Positions 19,141 through 28,811 of a stretch of DNA of 64,000 bases are shown here, in pieces. Under the pieces are notes generated by a model. The model saw only the letters and a list, made by a program, of their open reading frames with translations. It ran no database searches and was not told the origin of the DNA. The DNA is from Candidatus Syntrophopropionicum ammoniitolerans (GTDB lineage Bacteria; Bacillota; Desulfotomaculia; Desulfotomaculales; Pelotomaculaceae), in assembly GCA_013201395.1 (NCBI GenBank), contig JABMJD010000009.1, forward strand, positions 1-64,000. The letters run 5' to 3'. A program made the translations under genes and the position numbers. How positions within the stretch are numbered: position 1 is the stretch's first letter; each line of letters opens with the position of its first letter.

Positions 19141-20433
19141 TCAGTGTTCCTCAACCCTGATCACATTTGATACCTCATTAACCACTGATAGTTCCTTGAT
19201 CCCTTTTAGCGCGTCCTGCAGATTTTTTTCCCGCACTTCGTGGGTGATCAAAATGAGTTCAGCCGCCTTACCGGAGCTATGCTGGATTACTGAGGCCAGG
19301 CTGACATCATTTTTACCAAAAACATAGGCGATACTGGCCAAAACACCTGGTTTATCAGCCACACCAAGGCGTATATAATACTTGGTTGATGTGAGCCCCA
19401 TGGATTTTACCATTTTGTCGGCAAAACATGTGCACCCGATCATCCCCGTACAGGTGTGTAGCAGGTTGCGGGCTGCTTTCATCACATCGGCGGTTACTGC
19501 GCTGGCTGTGGGCAATTCACCGGCCCCCCGACCATAAAACATCACATCCCCTACTGCGTCACCAGTAACAAATATGGCGTTAAATACATCTTTTACAGAT
19601 GCCAGGGGATGGGTTTTGGGCAGTAAGGCCGGGTGGACCCTGACTTCAATGCCGTTCCTGCTATCTCTGGCGATGCCCAGGAGTTTGATTACATAATCCA
19701 GGTTGGCAGCGTAGGTAATATCCTCAGCGGTAATCCGGGTTATTCCTTCAACATATACCTGATCCAGGGAAATCCTGGTATTAAAAGCAATAGAAGCCAG
19801 AATGGCCAGTTTCCGCGCCGCATCATAACCTTCCACATCTGCGCTGGGATCCGCCTCGGCATAACCAAGGGATTGGGCTTCCTCAAGGGCTTGAGCAAAG
19901 CCTAGTCCTTCCTCGTTCATTCTGGTCAGCATATAATTAGTAGTCCCGTTAATTATCCCAATCAACTGGGTGATGCGGTTGGCGGCCAAGCACTCCTTCA
20001 ATGGTCTGATAATTGGTATACCACCGGCGACACTGGCTTCAAAAAACAGGTCCCGTTTACCAGCCTCCGCCGCCGCAAACAGCTCCTTACCATGGAGGGC
20101 AATCATGTCCTTGTTGGCTGTGACTACACTTTTACCTTTCCCCAGGGTTTCCAGTGCATATTCCAAGGCCGGGTTTATCCCGCCCAGCACCTCCACAACA
20201 ATGTCTATTTCAGGATCATTAAGTATGTCGCTAACATTTGTGGTCAGCAAATTACTGCTTATTTCTAAGCCGCGGTCTTTCGAAACATCCCGTACCAGTA
20301 TTTTTTTGACCACAATTGGCGCCCCGATTTTTTGTTCAATATCACCTTTGTTGTCATTCAGAATACGATAGACACCGCGCCCGACGGTGCCCATGCCTAA
20401 TAAACCAATACCAATTTCGTTTTTGGCCGTCAA
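19141..20433 (-). CDS. hom: Homoserine dehydrogenase with C-terminal ACT domain
   Basis: NAD(P)-dependent reduction of aspartate semialdehyde to homoserine. 430 residues from a TTG start with AAGGAGG eight bases upstream. Rossmann motif GLLGMGTVGRGVYR at the N-terminus, catalytic segment around GIINGTTNYMLTRM and SLGYAEADPSADVEGYDAARKLAILAS, and an ACT domain from about residue 350 (LGVADKPGVLASIAYVF) for allosteric control. First gene of hom-thrB-lysC, with a good promoter upstream. Confidence 0.97.
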   Translation of the reverse strand: MTAKNEIGIGLLGMGTVGRGVYRILNDNKGDIEQKIGAPIVVKKILVRDVSKDRGLEISSNLLTTNVSDILNDPEIDIVVEVLGGINPALEYALETLGKGKSVVTANKDMIALHGKELFAAAEAGKRDLFFEASVAGGIPIIRPLKECLAANRITQLIGIINGTTNYMLTRMNEEGLGFAQALEEAQSLGYAEADPSADVEGYDAARKLAILASIAFNTRISLDQVYVEGITRITAEDITYAANLDYVIKLLGIARDSRNGIEVRVHPALLPKTHPLASVKDVFNAIFVTGDAVGDVMFYGRGAGELPTASAVTADVMKAARNLLHTCTGMIGCTCFADKMVKSMGLTSTKYYIRLGVADKPGVLASIAYVFGKNDVSLASVIQHSSGKAAELILITHEVREKNLQDALKGIKELSVVNEVSNVIRVEEH

Positions 20434-20501
20434 TAGCTTTCCTCCTTTATGTAAAACCCCACTACAGGCTATATATAGTTATTTTAGGCCCTCTGCTTGA
20501 C

Positions 20502-20530
20502 ATTATAGCATTGGCGTCCCATGGGGGCAA
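20502..20530 (-). promoter_or_regulatory. Promoter of hom-thrB(-lysC)
   Basis: On the minus strand TTGCCC (20525-20530), 17-bp spacer, TATAAT (20502-20507). The predicted transcript starts near 20495 and has a leader of about 60 nt before hom, too short for a lysine riboswitch or T-box; no conserved T-box sequence is present. Confidence 0.7.
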
Positions 20531-20610
20531 CGCAAAAATACAGACCGGGCGGGTGTGTCGTCTCCAGTTAAACCCACAAATTATCTTTAATATTTGGATG
20601 TTTGTTGGGC

Positions 20611-21093
20611 TCACACGGGAGATTTTTCGGCCAGTAAAAACATAAACGTCAGACCAAGCCCCACTCCAATCACCATAAGAATAATCGGCAGCCAGATGGG
20701 CCCCAGTAATGTCCCCATAAATTCAAAACTAGCCGAGTAAATAACGCCAATGGTGCCCAGATAGGCGGCAAAAACAAGAGGCAGGTAGGCAAACGGGCGC
20801 CTCCTCTCACCGGCAGCATCCCTATAAGCATCCCAAACAGCATATGTGAATAAACAGGGATAAAACATCAGCCATTGAAAATCCACTGTTGTCATAGAGG
20901 CAGCAACATCCCCTCTGAAGCTGAAAACTATGGCCAGGTTTAGATTTGATTTAACATTAACCAGGAACTCTAAAGCAAGTAAAATTACGCCTTTAAAATA
21001 TTGTCTGTTTAAAAACTGTCCCAATCCGGGAAAGGCAAAACTCCATAAAACAACCTCAATCCTTTTATCATTCAACTGATCCTTGCCGGTCAT
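20611..21093 (-). CDS. Hypothetical multi-pass membrane protein
   Basis: 160 residues with about four hydrophobic segments. An N-terminal SFAFPGLGQFLNRQYFKG motif resembles the PGLGQ-type motif of small TM2-like and DUF5683-like membrane proteins. Function unknown. The ATG has only a weak RBS. It lies upstream of hom on the same strand but is separated by the hom promoter. Confidence 0.6.
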   Translation of the reverse strand: MTGKDQLNDKRIEVVLWSFAFPGLGQFLNRQYFKGVILLALEFLVNVKSNLNLAIVFSFRGDVAASMTTVDFQWLMFYPCLFTYAVWDAYRDAAGERRRPFAYLPLVFAAYLGTIGVIYSASFEFMGTLLGPIWLPIILMVIGVGLGLTFMFLLAEKSPV

Positions 21094-21248
21094 TTTGCTA
21101 TCTCTTTTCGTAAAATATTTGTACCAGTATTATAATGCCATTGAAATGGAAAATTATAATGATTTGTATTGATTTTTAAGAGCATAATAATAATGCCCGG
21201 AACGAATTAACCGGCAGACTTCTACAATGATACCCAGGAGCTAAAAAA

Positions 21249-21779
21249 GTGGATTTAAATGTGGAACTGATTGTATCTATCACTGCAGCATTAGTGGCTT
21301 TACTGGCCCTGATATTTATTGTTGACTGGCGCTACTTCCGGGACTGGGTAGTAGTGTTCCTGTACAAATGTGTGCTTGACAGCCTGTGGGGCAGCGCAGT
21401 TGTAGAAACAGGAAAATTAGAATACCCCTTTCGGATGTTGCCCCGGTGCTATGATAACAGTCTGCTTTTTGAATACTGGGTTTTTCCCATCTTATGCATA
21501 TTGTACAACCAGGTTACCAGAGAACGGGGCATTTGGCCGATCCTGTACTATGCCCTGCTGTTCAGCGCCGGTATAACGGCCATCGAATACCCCCTGGAGT
21601 TGTATACCGATCTAATCCAATACCACCACTGGAGCTGGTTTACCACCCTTTACACCTTGACACTGACCTTTCTATCTTCCAGAGCTTTTATCGCCTTCTA
21701 TCGCTGGGGCTGTGATCATGTCCGCCCCAAAGGCCCCCTATACAAAAGTAAAAACCGGCCAGCAGACCGGTTAAAGTAG
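21249..21779 (+). CDS. CBO0543-like membrane protein
   Basis: 176 residues with about four to five hydrophobic segments, including VSITAALVALLALIFIVDW near the start and a Trp/Tyr-rich loop (HHWSWFTTLYTL). Resembles the CBO0543 family seen widely in spore-forming Firmicutes; function unknown. GTG start with AGGAG ten bases upstream. It is convergent with spoIVA, with only 5 bp between stops. Confidence 0.65.
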   Translation: MDLNVELIVSITAALVALLALIFIVDWRYFRDWVVVFLYKCVLDSLWGSAVVETGKLEYPFRMLPRCYDNSLLFEYWVFPILCILYNQVTRERGIWPILYYALLFSAGITAIEYPLELYTDLIQYHHWSWFTTLYTLTLTFLSSRAFIAFYRWGCDHVRPKGPLYKSKNRPADRLK

Positions 21780-21784
21780 TCGAT

Positions 21785-23263
21785 TTAGATGATTATACAA
21801 ATCAGGCCGCCTGAACCCTCATTGACAATCCGTTGCAGGGTTTCCTGCAGCTTATCCTGGGCATTTTCCGGCATGCGGTGCAATTTGTTCTGGATACCTT
21901 CCCGAACTAGATCATGCACAGATTTGCCAAAAATTTCTGAGTTCCAGATTTTTTGTGGGTTATCTTCAAATTCCCTCAACATGTACTGTACAAGCTCCTC
22001 ACATTGCTTTTCCGTGCCAATGATAGGGGTAATTTCGGCAGTAATATCCGCCCTGATCATATGCAGTGATGGAGCACTGGCCTTAAGCTTGATCCCGAAG
22101 CGGCTGCCCTGGCGGATCAACTCCGGTTCTTCCAGAACCAGCTCATCAAGGGTCGGAGTAACAACACCGTAGCCGTTTTCCCTTACTTCACTAAGGCCAT
22201 CGGACACCTTATCATACTCTCTTTTAGCTATACTCAGATCCTTCACAATGCGAAATAGCTCTTTTTCCCCTTCAATATCAAAACCGGACTGCTCGCTTAA
22301 CACCTCATAGAACAGGGATGGGCTGGATGTTATGCTGATGTCGGCTGATCCGGTACCGGCATCAATGCCGTGCAGCATAACCTGATCAACAAAATCATAG
22401 TCAGCCAGTGATTCTACTGCATTATCAACATCTCTTAAACGCAGAATGCCTTTTATGGTTTCCTGAATTGAGTCTTCAAATTTCTCACGCAGCCAATGCT
22501 TTAAGTCCAATTCTTCCACCCAGGGTGGTAGATTAATATTAACTTCGTTTACGGGGAATTCATATAGCAGTTTTCCTAATATATTTAGTATGTCTGCTTG
22601 AACCATTTGGGCACAGTCAACGGGAAGCACCGGGATATCATATTTTTCACTTAATTCGGCGGCCAGGTCAACAGCCTCCTGCCCCGCAGCATTTATACTA
22701 TTAAGAAGCACCAGGAAAGGCCGATTAATGCTTTTTAACTCTTCAACAACCCTTTCTTCCGCCTCTATATAGTTATCTCGATCAATATCAGTAATCGACC
22801 CGTCGGTGGTAATTACCAGGCCCATAGTTGAGTGCTCGGAAATAACCTTTCTGGTACCTAACTCGGCCGCTTCTTGGAAAGGAATCGGCTCATCAAACCA
22901 GGGTGTTGAAACCATACGAGGTCCGTTTTCCTCGTCGTAGCCAAGTGCTCCTTCCACACGATAACCTACACAATCAACTAGGCGTATTTTTATATTTAAA
23001 TTCTCTGTTACCTGAACTTCAACGGCTTCATTGGGAATAAACTTCGGCTCAGTAGTCATTATTGTCCGCCCGGCAGCACTCTGGGGCAGTTCATCTATGG
23101 CCCGTTCTCGGTCGTAAACATCTTGTATGTTGGGGAGTACCATTAGTTCCATAAAACGCTTGATAAAGGTTGATTTGCCGGTGCGTACGCCGCCGACCAC
23201 ACCGAGATACAGATCCCCCCCAGTACGCTCCGCAATATCGCGGAAAAGCTCGTTCGATTCCAT
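21785..23263 (-). CDS. spoIVA: Stage IV sporulation protein A (spore coat morphogenetic ATPase)
   Basis: Polymerising ATPase that forms the basement layer of the spore coat around the forespore. 492 residues, normal for the family. Walker A is GGVRTGKSTFIKRF near residue 25, followed by TMTTEPKFIPNEAVEV and VDCVGYRVEGALGYDEENGPRMV. The C-terminus ends GGLICIII, matching the conserved membrane-targeting tail. RBS GGAGGGAG precedes the ATG. In Bacillus it is made in the mother cell under sigma E; no sigma E promoter could be placed with confidence. Confidence 0.97.
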   Translation of the reverse strand: MESNELFRDIAERTGGDLYLGVVGGVRTGKSTFIKRFMELMVLPNIQDVYDRERAIDELPQSAAGRTIMTTEPKFIPNEAVEVQVTENLNIKIRLVDCVGYRVEGALGYDEENGPRMVSTPWFDEPIPFQEAAELGTRKVISEHSTMGLVITTDGSITDIDRDNYIEAEERVVEELKSINRPFLVLLNSINAAGQEAVDLAAELSEKYDIPVLPVDCAQMVQADILNILGKLLYEFPVNEVNINLPPWVEELDLKHWLREKFEDSIQETIKGILRLRDVDNAVESLADYDFVDQVMLHGIDAGTGSADISITSSPSLFYEVLSEQSGFDIEGEKELFRIVKDLSIAKREYDKVSDGLSEVRENGYGVVTPTLDELVLEEPELIRQGSRFGIKLKASAPSLHMIRADITAEITPIIGTEKQCEELVQYMLREFEDNPQKIWNSEIFGKSVHDLVREGIQNKLHRMPENAQDKLQETLQRIVNEGSGGLICIII

Positions 23264-23354
23264 ATTTACACTCCCTCCTTAAAAATTTGCGAGGTGATCT
23301 ATATGAAGATTGCATCCCTCCCCCGTATACAAAATCTTAATATCCTAATTCCTC

Positions 23355-23371
23355 CGTGAACTACGTTCACG
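23355..23371. repeat. Perfect palindrome upstream of spoIVA
   Basis: CGTGAAC-TAC-GTTCACG, seven-base arms and a 3-nt centre, about 92-108 bp before the spoIVA start. On the plus strand it is followed by TTATTTTTTT, so it could act as a terminator, but no plus-strand gene precedes it. It could instead be an operator for spoIVA. Confidence 0.55.
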
Positions 23372-23444
23372 TTATTTTTTTCCAGTGATATACAATAACA
23401 TTATATATATATGAGCTTGTCGGATGAATATTCCCTAGTAAAAC

Positions 23445-23477
23445 AAAAAACCTAGGTAATAACCATTATTTACCTAG
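23445..23477 (-). terminator. Terminator downstream of gpsA
   Basis: CTAGGTAA (23452-23459) pairs with TTACCTAG (23470-23477) around a 10-nt loop. On the minus strand the stem runs into GTTTTTTGTTTTA. It lies about 145 bp after gpsA. The motif CCTAGTAAAA occurs on both sides, so the hairpin is partly flanked by direct repeats. The 358-bp gap at 23264-23621 holds this hairpin, the palindrome at 23355-23371 and no gene that I can see. Confidence 0.6.
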
Positions 23478-23621
23478 TAAAATAAAATTTAGTTCCCCGG
23501 GGCCGGGCTACCCTATTTATATTGTGAGCACCTGTGCCTTATGTATATTATTCCCATAACGGCTAAAGTTCTGGAGGCTTGACGGGACTTCTAAAAATCT
23601 TTCATAAGCTAGTTCACCATT

Positions 23622-24626
23622 TCACATCTCACGGGTCTTTACCCTGGTCATCAGCCTGTTTACAGCAACAGCAGGGGATAATCCGGCAAAGAGCACCTGG
23701 TTTATCTGTTCAGTAATGGGCATCTCTACTGATAGGGTCTGAGCAAGTTTCCTGGCGGCCCGTGTGGTGCGTACACCTTCCACCACCATTTTTACCTCGG
23801 TGAGGGCATCATCAAGTGACTTTCCTCGGCCTAACGCTATCCCGGCACGGCGGTTGCGACTGTGCATACTGGTACAGGTCACAATCAAATCGCCTACTCC
23901 GGCCAACCCGGCAAATGTTAGCGGGCTGGCTCCCATGGCCATACCCATGCGTGATATTTCAGTGAGCCCCCTGGTCATTAGAGCCGCTTTGGTGTTGTCA
24001 CCATAACCAAGACCATCAGCAATACCCGTCCCCAAGGCAATAATGTTTTTTAGGGCGCCGCCCAGTTCAACCCCAGCAACATCGGGGCTGGTATATACCC
24101 TGAAAAAATCGCACATAAACAAATCCTGGACATATTCTGCATTTTCCATGCAGGAGGATGCCGCAACCACTGCTGTCGGCACCATCAGACCTACCTCTTC
24201 TGCGTGGCTGGGACCCGATAGCACAACATAGCGCCAGCCTGCTCCCGCGCCTACTTCCTGGGTAAAAACCTGTGACATACGGCAAAGACTTTCCTCTTCA
24301 ATGCCCTTGGCCAGGTTAATCAGTATGGATTCCCCCGGCAGATATGGTAACGCCTGGCGGACAACCCCACGGAAGGCATGGGATGGGACACCAAAAACAA
24401 TGGCTTCGGCATCTCTGATCACCTGCTCCAGGTTATCCATAGCCACGATGTTCTCAGGAATTGTTATGCCGGGTAAATAGGATTGGTTCCTCCTATTTAC
24501 ATTTATTTCGTTAATCTGTTCCGGTACGATTGACCATATCTTTACCTTATAGCCTTTTTGAGCTAGAAGCAGGGAAACCGCTGTGGCCCAGCTACCGGCA
24601 CCTAAAACTCCTATTTTCTTTCCCAT
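23622..24626 (-). CDS. gpsA: Glycerol-3-phosphate dehydrogenase [NAD(P)+]
   Basis: Reduces dihydroxyacetone phosphate to sn-glycerol-3-phosphate for phospholipid synthesis. About 334 residues from the ATG of [16 protein letters not shown]; the upstream eight codons contain AAAGGAG, which is probably its RBS. Nucleotide-binding motif [17 protein letters not shown], active-site region around [25 protein letters not shown]. It follows plsY by 28 bp, so substrate supply and acyl transfer are encoded together. Confidence 0.96.
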   Translation of the reverse strand: MGKKIGVLGAGSWATAVSLLLAQKGYKVKIWSIVPEQINEINVNRRNQSYLPGITIPENIVAMDNLEQVIRDAEAIVFGVPSHAFRGVVRQALPYLPGESILINLAKGIEEESLCRMSQVFTQEVGAGAGWRYVVLSGPSHAEEVGLMVPTAVVAASSCMENAEYVQDLFMCDFFRVYTSPDVAGVELGGALKNIIALGTGIADGLGYGDNTKAALMTRGLTEISRMGMAMGASPLTFAGLAGVGDLIVTCTSMHSRNRRAGIALGRGKSLDDALTEVKMVVEGVRTTRAARKLAQTLSVEMPITEQINQVLFAGLSPAVAVNRLMTRVKTREM

Positions 24627-24654
24627 CTGCAGATCAATCTCCTTTAGCACTTTT

Positions 24655-25248
24655 TTAACCCTTTTTAAAAACTATTCTAGGCTCTGTCCCGGCCAAAAGC
24701 CGTTTAATGTTCGGGATATGTTTATATACGGCAAAAATAGCGGCAAGGACACCCAGGGCTAAAAACGCTGGTTCCAATCTGAAGACAAACATCACAAATG
24801 GTATAGAGGCAATTGCTATAATAGATCCCACAGATACATACCTGGTCACACCTGTTACGAGAATCCAGGTGAGCATGGCAATAACACCAACAGGCGGTGA
24901 TATAGCAATGATCACTCCCACACTGGTAGCAACCAGTTTGCCCCCCTTGAACCCAAGAAAAATAGGCCAGCTATGACCGGCCAGTACAGCTACCCCCGCT
25001 AGTGCCACTACCAGGTCATTACTACCAAACATACGGGCCAACCATACCGCCAGCATACCCTTGCCCAGGTCAAGTACCAGTGCAGTTATTCCTGCTGCCG
25101 GTCCGGCATTGCGCCAGACGTTGGTCATGCCTACATTGCCGCTGCCGCATCTGCGGATATCAACCCCCGCCCATAAACGGCCCACAATATAACTAAACGG
25201 TAAAGATCCAATCAGATAGCCGACAACAATCAGCAAAAAGTTCAACAT
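24655..25248 (-). CDS. plsY: Glycerol-3-phosphate acyltransferase PlsY
   Basis: Membrane enzyme that moves acyl groups from acyl-phosphate to glycerol-3-phosphate. About 197 residues from [25 protein letters not shown] lies six bases upstream. Family motifs: [50 protein letters not shown]. The usual GGKGVAT motif reads GGKLVAT, a Gly-Val to Leu-Val change in a conserved loop. Five membrane helices expected. Operon with gpsA. Confidence 0.95.
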   Translation of the reverse strand: MLNFLLIVVGYLIGSLPFSYIVGRLWAGVDIRRCGSGNVGMTNVWRNAGPAAGITALVLDLGKGMLAVWLARMFGSNDLVVALAGVAVLAGHSWPIFLGFKGGKLVATSVGVIIAISPPVGVIAMLTWILVTGVTRYVSVGSIIAIASIPFVMFVFRLEPAFLALGVLAAIFAVYKHIPNIKRLLAGTEPRIVFKKG

Positions 25249-25359
25249 ATCCTTCCCCTCAGCTTGCACATAAAGTCAGTTCCTATATCCCTCATATGAG
25301 GTACAGCACACTCACCCCACATCCTTCCATATATCAAACCAAATGTGTGCTGATTTTTT

Positions 25360-26685
25360 TTACACCATGTCCCTGGCCCTTTTGCGCAAAGTAAATCGGA
25401 TTGGGGTGCCCTCAAAACCGTATGCAGACCGCACCTGGTTTTCCAGATAACGCAGGTAGGAAAAATGCATCAGTTTCGGATCATTGACAAATATTATAAA
25501 CCTTGGCGGCTTTACTCCCCCCTGAACCACATAAAGAATTTTCAACCGCCGGGTCTTATCAGTTGGTGGCGGGGACTGCATAATTGCTTCCTTGAAAAGA
25601 TTATTTAAATCCCTGGTAGCAATGCGCGCCGCATGCTGCTCCGCAACAAACTCTACTAACTCCAGCACCTTTGGCACACGCCTGCCCGTCAAAGCAGATA
25701 TAAAAATTACCGGTGCATACTTCATAAAGCCCAGTTCCCGGCGAATTTTTTCCGTGTAACTGTTCATGGTACGGTCGTCCTTTTCTACCAGGTCCCATTT
25801 ATTAACCACCAGTACCACTGCTCTTCCCGCCTCATGGGCATAGCCCGCAATGCGTTTATCCTGTTCTGTTACTCCTACAGGGGCATCAAGCATCATCAAC
25901 ACCACATCACATTTGTCCACAGCCCGTAGGGCACGGATTACACTGTATCTCTCCGTAGACATTTCTATTCTACTCCTACGCCTGATCCCCGCCGTGTCAA
26001 TAATCACATAGTGTTTTGCGTCTAATTGAAAGGGTGTATCCACAGCGTCCCTGGTCGTTCCGGGAATATCACTCACAATGACTCTCTCTTCACCGAGAAT
26101 GGCATTGACAATAGATGATTTTCCTACGTTAGGACGGCCAATAACAGCAATTCGGATTACGTCGGGTGGATATTCTACGTCGTTATTATCCGGCAGCAGG
26201 GCCACAACCCTGTCCAGTAGATCCCCTGTATTAAGACCTTCCGCTGCTGAAATAGGTATTGGATCACCAAGACCAAGCCGATAGAAATCAAAGGCGTCTG
26301 TTTTATAGTCAAAATTTTCAACCTTATTGGCCACAATTATAGCTGGTTTACCGGAACGTCTGATAACAGTGGCTATCTCAGCATCATTTGGATTAAGACC
26401 GGCACGAGCATCTACTACGAAGAGAATTACATCTGATTCGGTGATAGCTTGTTCTGCCTGGCGGTGGATCCCATCTATAATCGTACCGCTTTCCTGAAAA
26501 TCCAAACCACCAGTGTCAACAAGTACAAAACTACGGCCTGCCCATTCTGCATCCTGATAAAGACGATCCCTGGTCACGCCCGGCCGGCTTTCCACTATCG
26601 CCACCCGGCCTCCTACTATACGGTTAAAAAGAGTGGATTTGCCTACATTTGGTCTACCCACTATTGCCACTACCGGCTTAGCCAA
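25360..26685 (-). CDS. der: Ribosome-associated GTPase Der (EngA)
   Basis: Tandem-domain GTPase needed for 50S ribosomal subunit assembly. 441 residues, TTG start with AGGGGATG upstream. First G domain: GRPNVGKSTLFNRI and DTGGLDFQE; second: GRPNVGKSSIVNAI, DTAGIRRRSRIE and NKWDLVEKDD. A C-terminal KH-like domain ends RFTLRKRARDMV. The 262-bp gap upstream (26686-26947) is AT-rich and I see no gene or clear regulatory site in it. Confidence 0.97.
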   Translation of the reverse strand: MAKPVVAIVGRPNVGKSTLFNRIVGGRVAIVESRPGVTRDRLYQDAEWAGRSFVLVDTGGLDFQESGTIIDGIHRQAEQAITESDVILFVVDARAGLNPNDAEIATVIRRSGKPAIIVANKVENFDYKTDAFDFYRLGLGDPIPISAAEGLNTGDLLDRVVALLPDNNDVEYPPDVIRIAVIGRPNVGKSSIVNAILGEERVIVSDIPGTTRDAVDTPFQLDAKHYVIIDTAGIRRRSRIEMSTERYSVIRALRAVDKCDVVLMMLDAPVGVTEQDKRIAGYAHEAGRAVVLVVNKWDLVEKDDRTMNSYTEKIRRELGFMKYAPVIFISALTGRRVPKVLELVEFVAEQHAARIATRDLNNLFKEAIMQSPPPTDKTRRLKILYVVQGGVKPPRFIIFVNDPKLMHFSYLRYLENQVRSAYGFEGTPIRFTLRKRARDMV

Positions 26686-26947
26686 AACACTTCATCCCCT
26701 AAAAACATTCCGTGATTAACAAACAGCAACATTTACAGAACATAAATTTTGAAATAATAATATTTTATCAACACCAAGCATATCAAAGTATATCTTTTGC
26801 CATTTAAAATTGCAATTAATATCCTGGGAATTGCGGTGCAGGTATCAAGGAATAGGAATGACCGGTATCACAAAACTTTTTGATCCCATCAACCTATTAA
26901 TTGTTATTCATGCCGTTATATATATTTTACCCCAAATTCATGGTAAA

Positions 26948-28291
26948 TTAACTATGCCAATCTATAAACACCTCGGCTTTAGCCGGGTTGTTTACGATTG
27001 TATCAACCAGTTGGCTTGGTCCTGTAACAGCAGCCACTGCTATTTTCAATTTTTCTGCCAGTTCTTGCAAGATGATACCATCCAAAAACGCCTGCTGATC
27101 TTCCTTTAACATTATTGTCGGAAGCACCAGTAGGTCGACGCTATTATCAAGGGACACCTGGGCCAAAATGTCACTCCCGGTGACTAGACCTGTTGCCGTA
27201 ACCAGCCTGCCGAAAAAAACGTTTTCTATTACCTTAATTATCACTTCCAGCCCGGCGATCTCGTTTAGCCTGGTCGCCACCGGTTCCAGTATTTTATACC
27301 CCAGAACACCTGTCACCAGGACAATTTTTTGTTGTTGTTCAACCATGTTGGGCAGGCCGCAGGCCACCGAAGCCCATTCATCTATAAAAAGCCGGGTTAA
27401 ACCAACCCCATTTTCAAGTTGGGGAAAACCATCATATTTTTCTGCTGCCGGGACCGGTTCTTCAGCCAACAGGTAAAATTCATCCGCAGCAAAAATAAAG
27501 GGGTGTCCACAGCAGGTTATATTTTTTTCCTGCCTGTCATGAACCCAGTGTACTAATAAACGGGCTTTCCCCGGGGTAAACACCTTCAGGGGGTACAGGT
27601 TATCTCTAAAACGGGTCAGCCCGACAGGAACCACTGCCAGTGATCTCACAGCCGGCCAAAAAGAAGCCAGATCCCGCGCTGTTTTCTCTAGTTCTACCCC
27701 ATCATTTAGACCTGGACATAGCACTACCTGGGTATGCATTTCAATACCTGCTTCAGCCAGAAAACCCAGCTGCTCCATAATAGAACCAGCCCTGGGATTT
27801 CCCAGCATTCTTTCCCTTAAAGCGGAGTTTGTAGTGTGAACAGAAATGTATAGTGGGCTTAGTCTTTGCCGGGCGATTCTTTCCAGGGTGTTTTTACTGA
27901 GGTTGGTAAGGGTTATAAAATTACCGTTCCAAAAGGAAAGACGATAATCATCATCCTTGACATAGAGGGTCTTTCTCATCCCCGACGGCATTTGATCAAC
28001 GAAACAAAAAAAACATTTATTAGCACATTTTATCACCGGTCCAAAACCATCGGCACCAAAATCAAGGCCCAAATTCTCATCAGGGTCCTTTTCTACCTCC
28101 AGCACCCATTCCTCGCCATTTTCTTTTGTTATATCAATATTGAGTATTTCATCAGCTATTAAGTAGCGATAATCGATTAAATCACGTACCAGTGACTCAT
28201 TAATAGCCGTGACCCGGTCTCCAGGAGCTACACCAAGTTCGGCAGCAATACTGCCGGCTTCCACCATATGTATTTTCAACCCTTGCCCCAC
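26948..28291 (-). CDS. PDZ-like, radical SAM, DUF512 family protein
   Basis: 447 residues from a GTG with GGGAGG eight bases upstream. N-terminal PDZ-like part (MVEAGSIAAELGVAPGDRVTAINE), then an iron-sulfur motif CANKCFFCFVDQ (C-x3-C-x2-C, radical SAM-like), YRLSFWNGNFITLTNL, and a C-terminal DUF512 domain (CCGHPFIFAADEFYLLA). Such proteins are widespread in Clostridia and cyanobacteria and usually annotated only as iron-sulfur oxidoreductases. In this window it neighbours der, plsY and gpsA. Biochemical role unknown. Confidence 0.85.
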   Translation of the reverse strand: MGQGLKIHMVEAGSIAAELGVAPGDRVTAINESLVRDLIDYRYLIADEILNIDITKENGEEWVLEVEKDPDENLGLDFGADGFGPVIKCANKCFFCFVDQMPSGMRKTLYVKDDDYRLSFWNGNFITLTNLSKNTLERIARQRLSPLYISVHTTNSALRERMLGNPRAGSIMEQLGFLAEAGIEMHTQVVLCPGLNDGVELEKTARDLASFWPAVRSLAVVPVGLTRFRDNLYPLKVFTPGKARLLVHWVHDRQEKNITCCGHPFIFAADEFYLLAEEPVPAAEKYDGFPQLENGVGLTRLFIDEWASVACGLPNMVEQQQKIVLVTGVLGYKILEPVATRLNEIAGLEVIIKVIENVFFGRLVTATGLVTGSDILAQVSLDNSVDLLVLPTIMLKEDQQAFLDGIILQELAEKLKIAVAAVTGPSQLVDTIVNNPAKAEVFIDWHS

Positions 28292-28343
28292 TTCATGAAC
28301 CTCCCCCCTGCCTTTATCCCTAACAAATTATCTATAATTTCCA

Positions 28344-28811
28344 TTATATAGTCAAGGATGATTTGTAGCTGCCTCTTTTTACTGCCAGTGCCCAATCCCC
28401 CAGTTCACTATATATTTTCTTCATGCCGATCCTGGATAGTAGGTAGCCCACTGTAGCCAGGGGTGCAAAGCGGAATAATAGCTTACCCAGTTGGAGAAAT
28501 ATATTGTCCTGTAATGCACTATCAACCATTTTCACTTCAGCCTCCTGTATATTATAGATGCGCAGGAAGCTCCCCATAAGACGGTGGATCATGTCCTGTT
28601 GGCCTTTAATAGAAAGGGCATAGACCTTATTTCCGGCATCGTCCTTCCCCAGGAAAATTAGTTCCCCTTCCTGGCCTTTGATATCCAAACACAATAGGTC
28701 CCCTAACTGATTCCTTCCCGGCAGTTCTTCCCTTGACAGCCTGCCTGTGTGAATTGCTCCCGCCAGGACCGCCAGTGGGAACATAGTGCCGCTTAAATAT
28801 AGAATTTTCAT
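28344..28811 (-). CDS. DUF3189 family protein, copy 2
   Basis: 155 residues, start MKILYLSGTMFPLAVLAGAIHTGRL, ATG preceded by GAGAGGAG. It aligns by eye along its length with the upstream neighbour (MKIIYHCYGG, then HLGLLPVDQVPGRE matching HTGRLSREELPGRN), so the two are paralogues. This copy has lost the HCYGG motif, so it may be a structural partner or specialised. DUF3189 proteins are found in spore formers; function unknown. Confidence 0.8.
   Translation of the reverse strand: MKILYLSGTMFPLAVLAGAIHTGRLSREELPGRNQLGDLLCLDIKGQEGELIFLGKDDAGNKVYALSIKGQQDMIHRLMGSFLRIYNIQEAEVKMVDSALQDNIFLQLGKLLFRFAPLATVGYLLSRIGMKKIYSELGDWALAVKRGSYKSSLTI

Noticed and set aside
20434-20610. Lysine riboswitch upstream of hom
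   Set aside because: The promoter leaves a leader of only about 60 nt, far below the length of the lysine aptamer, and no aptamer motifs are seen.
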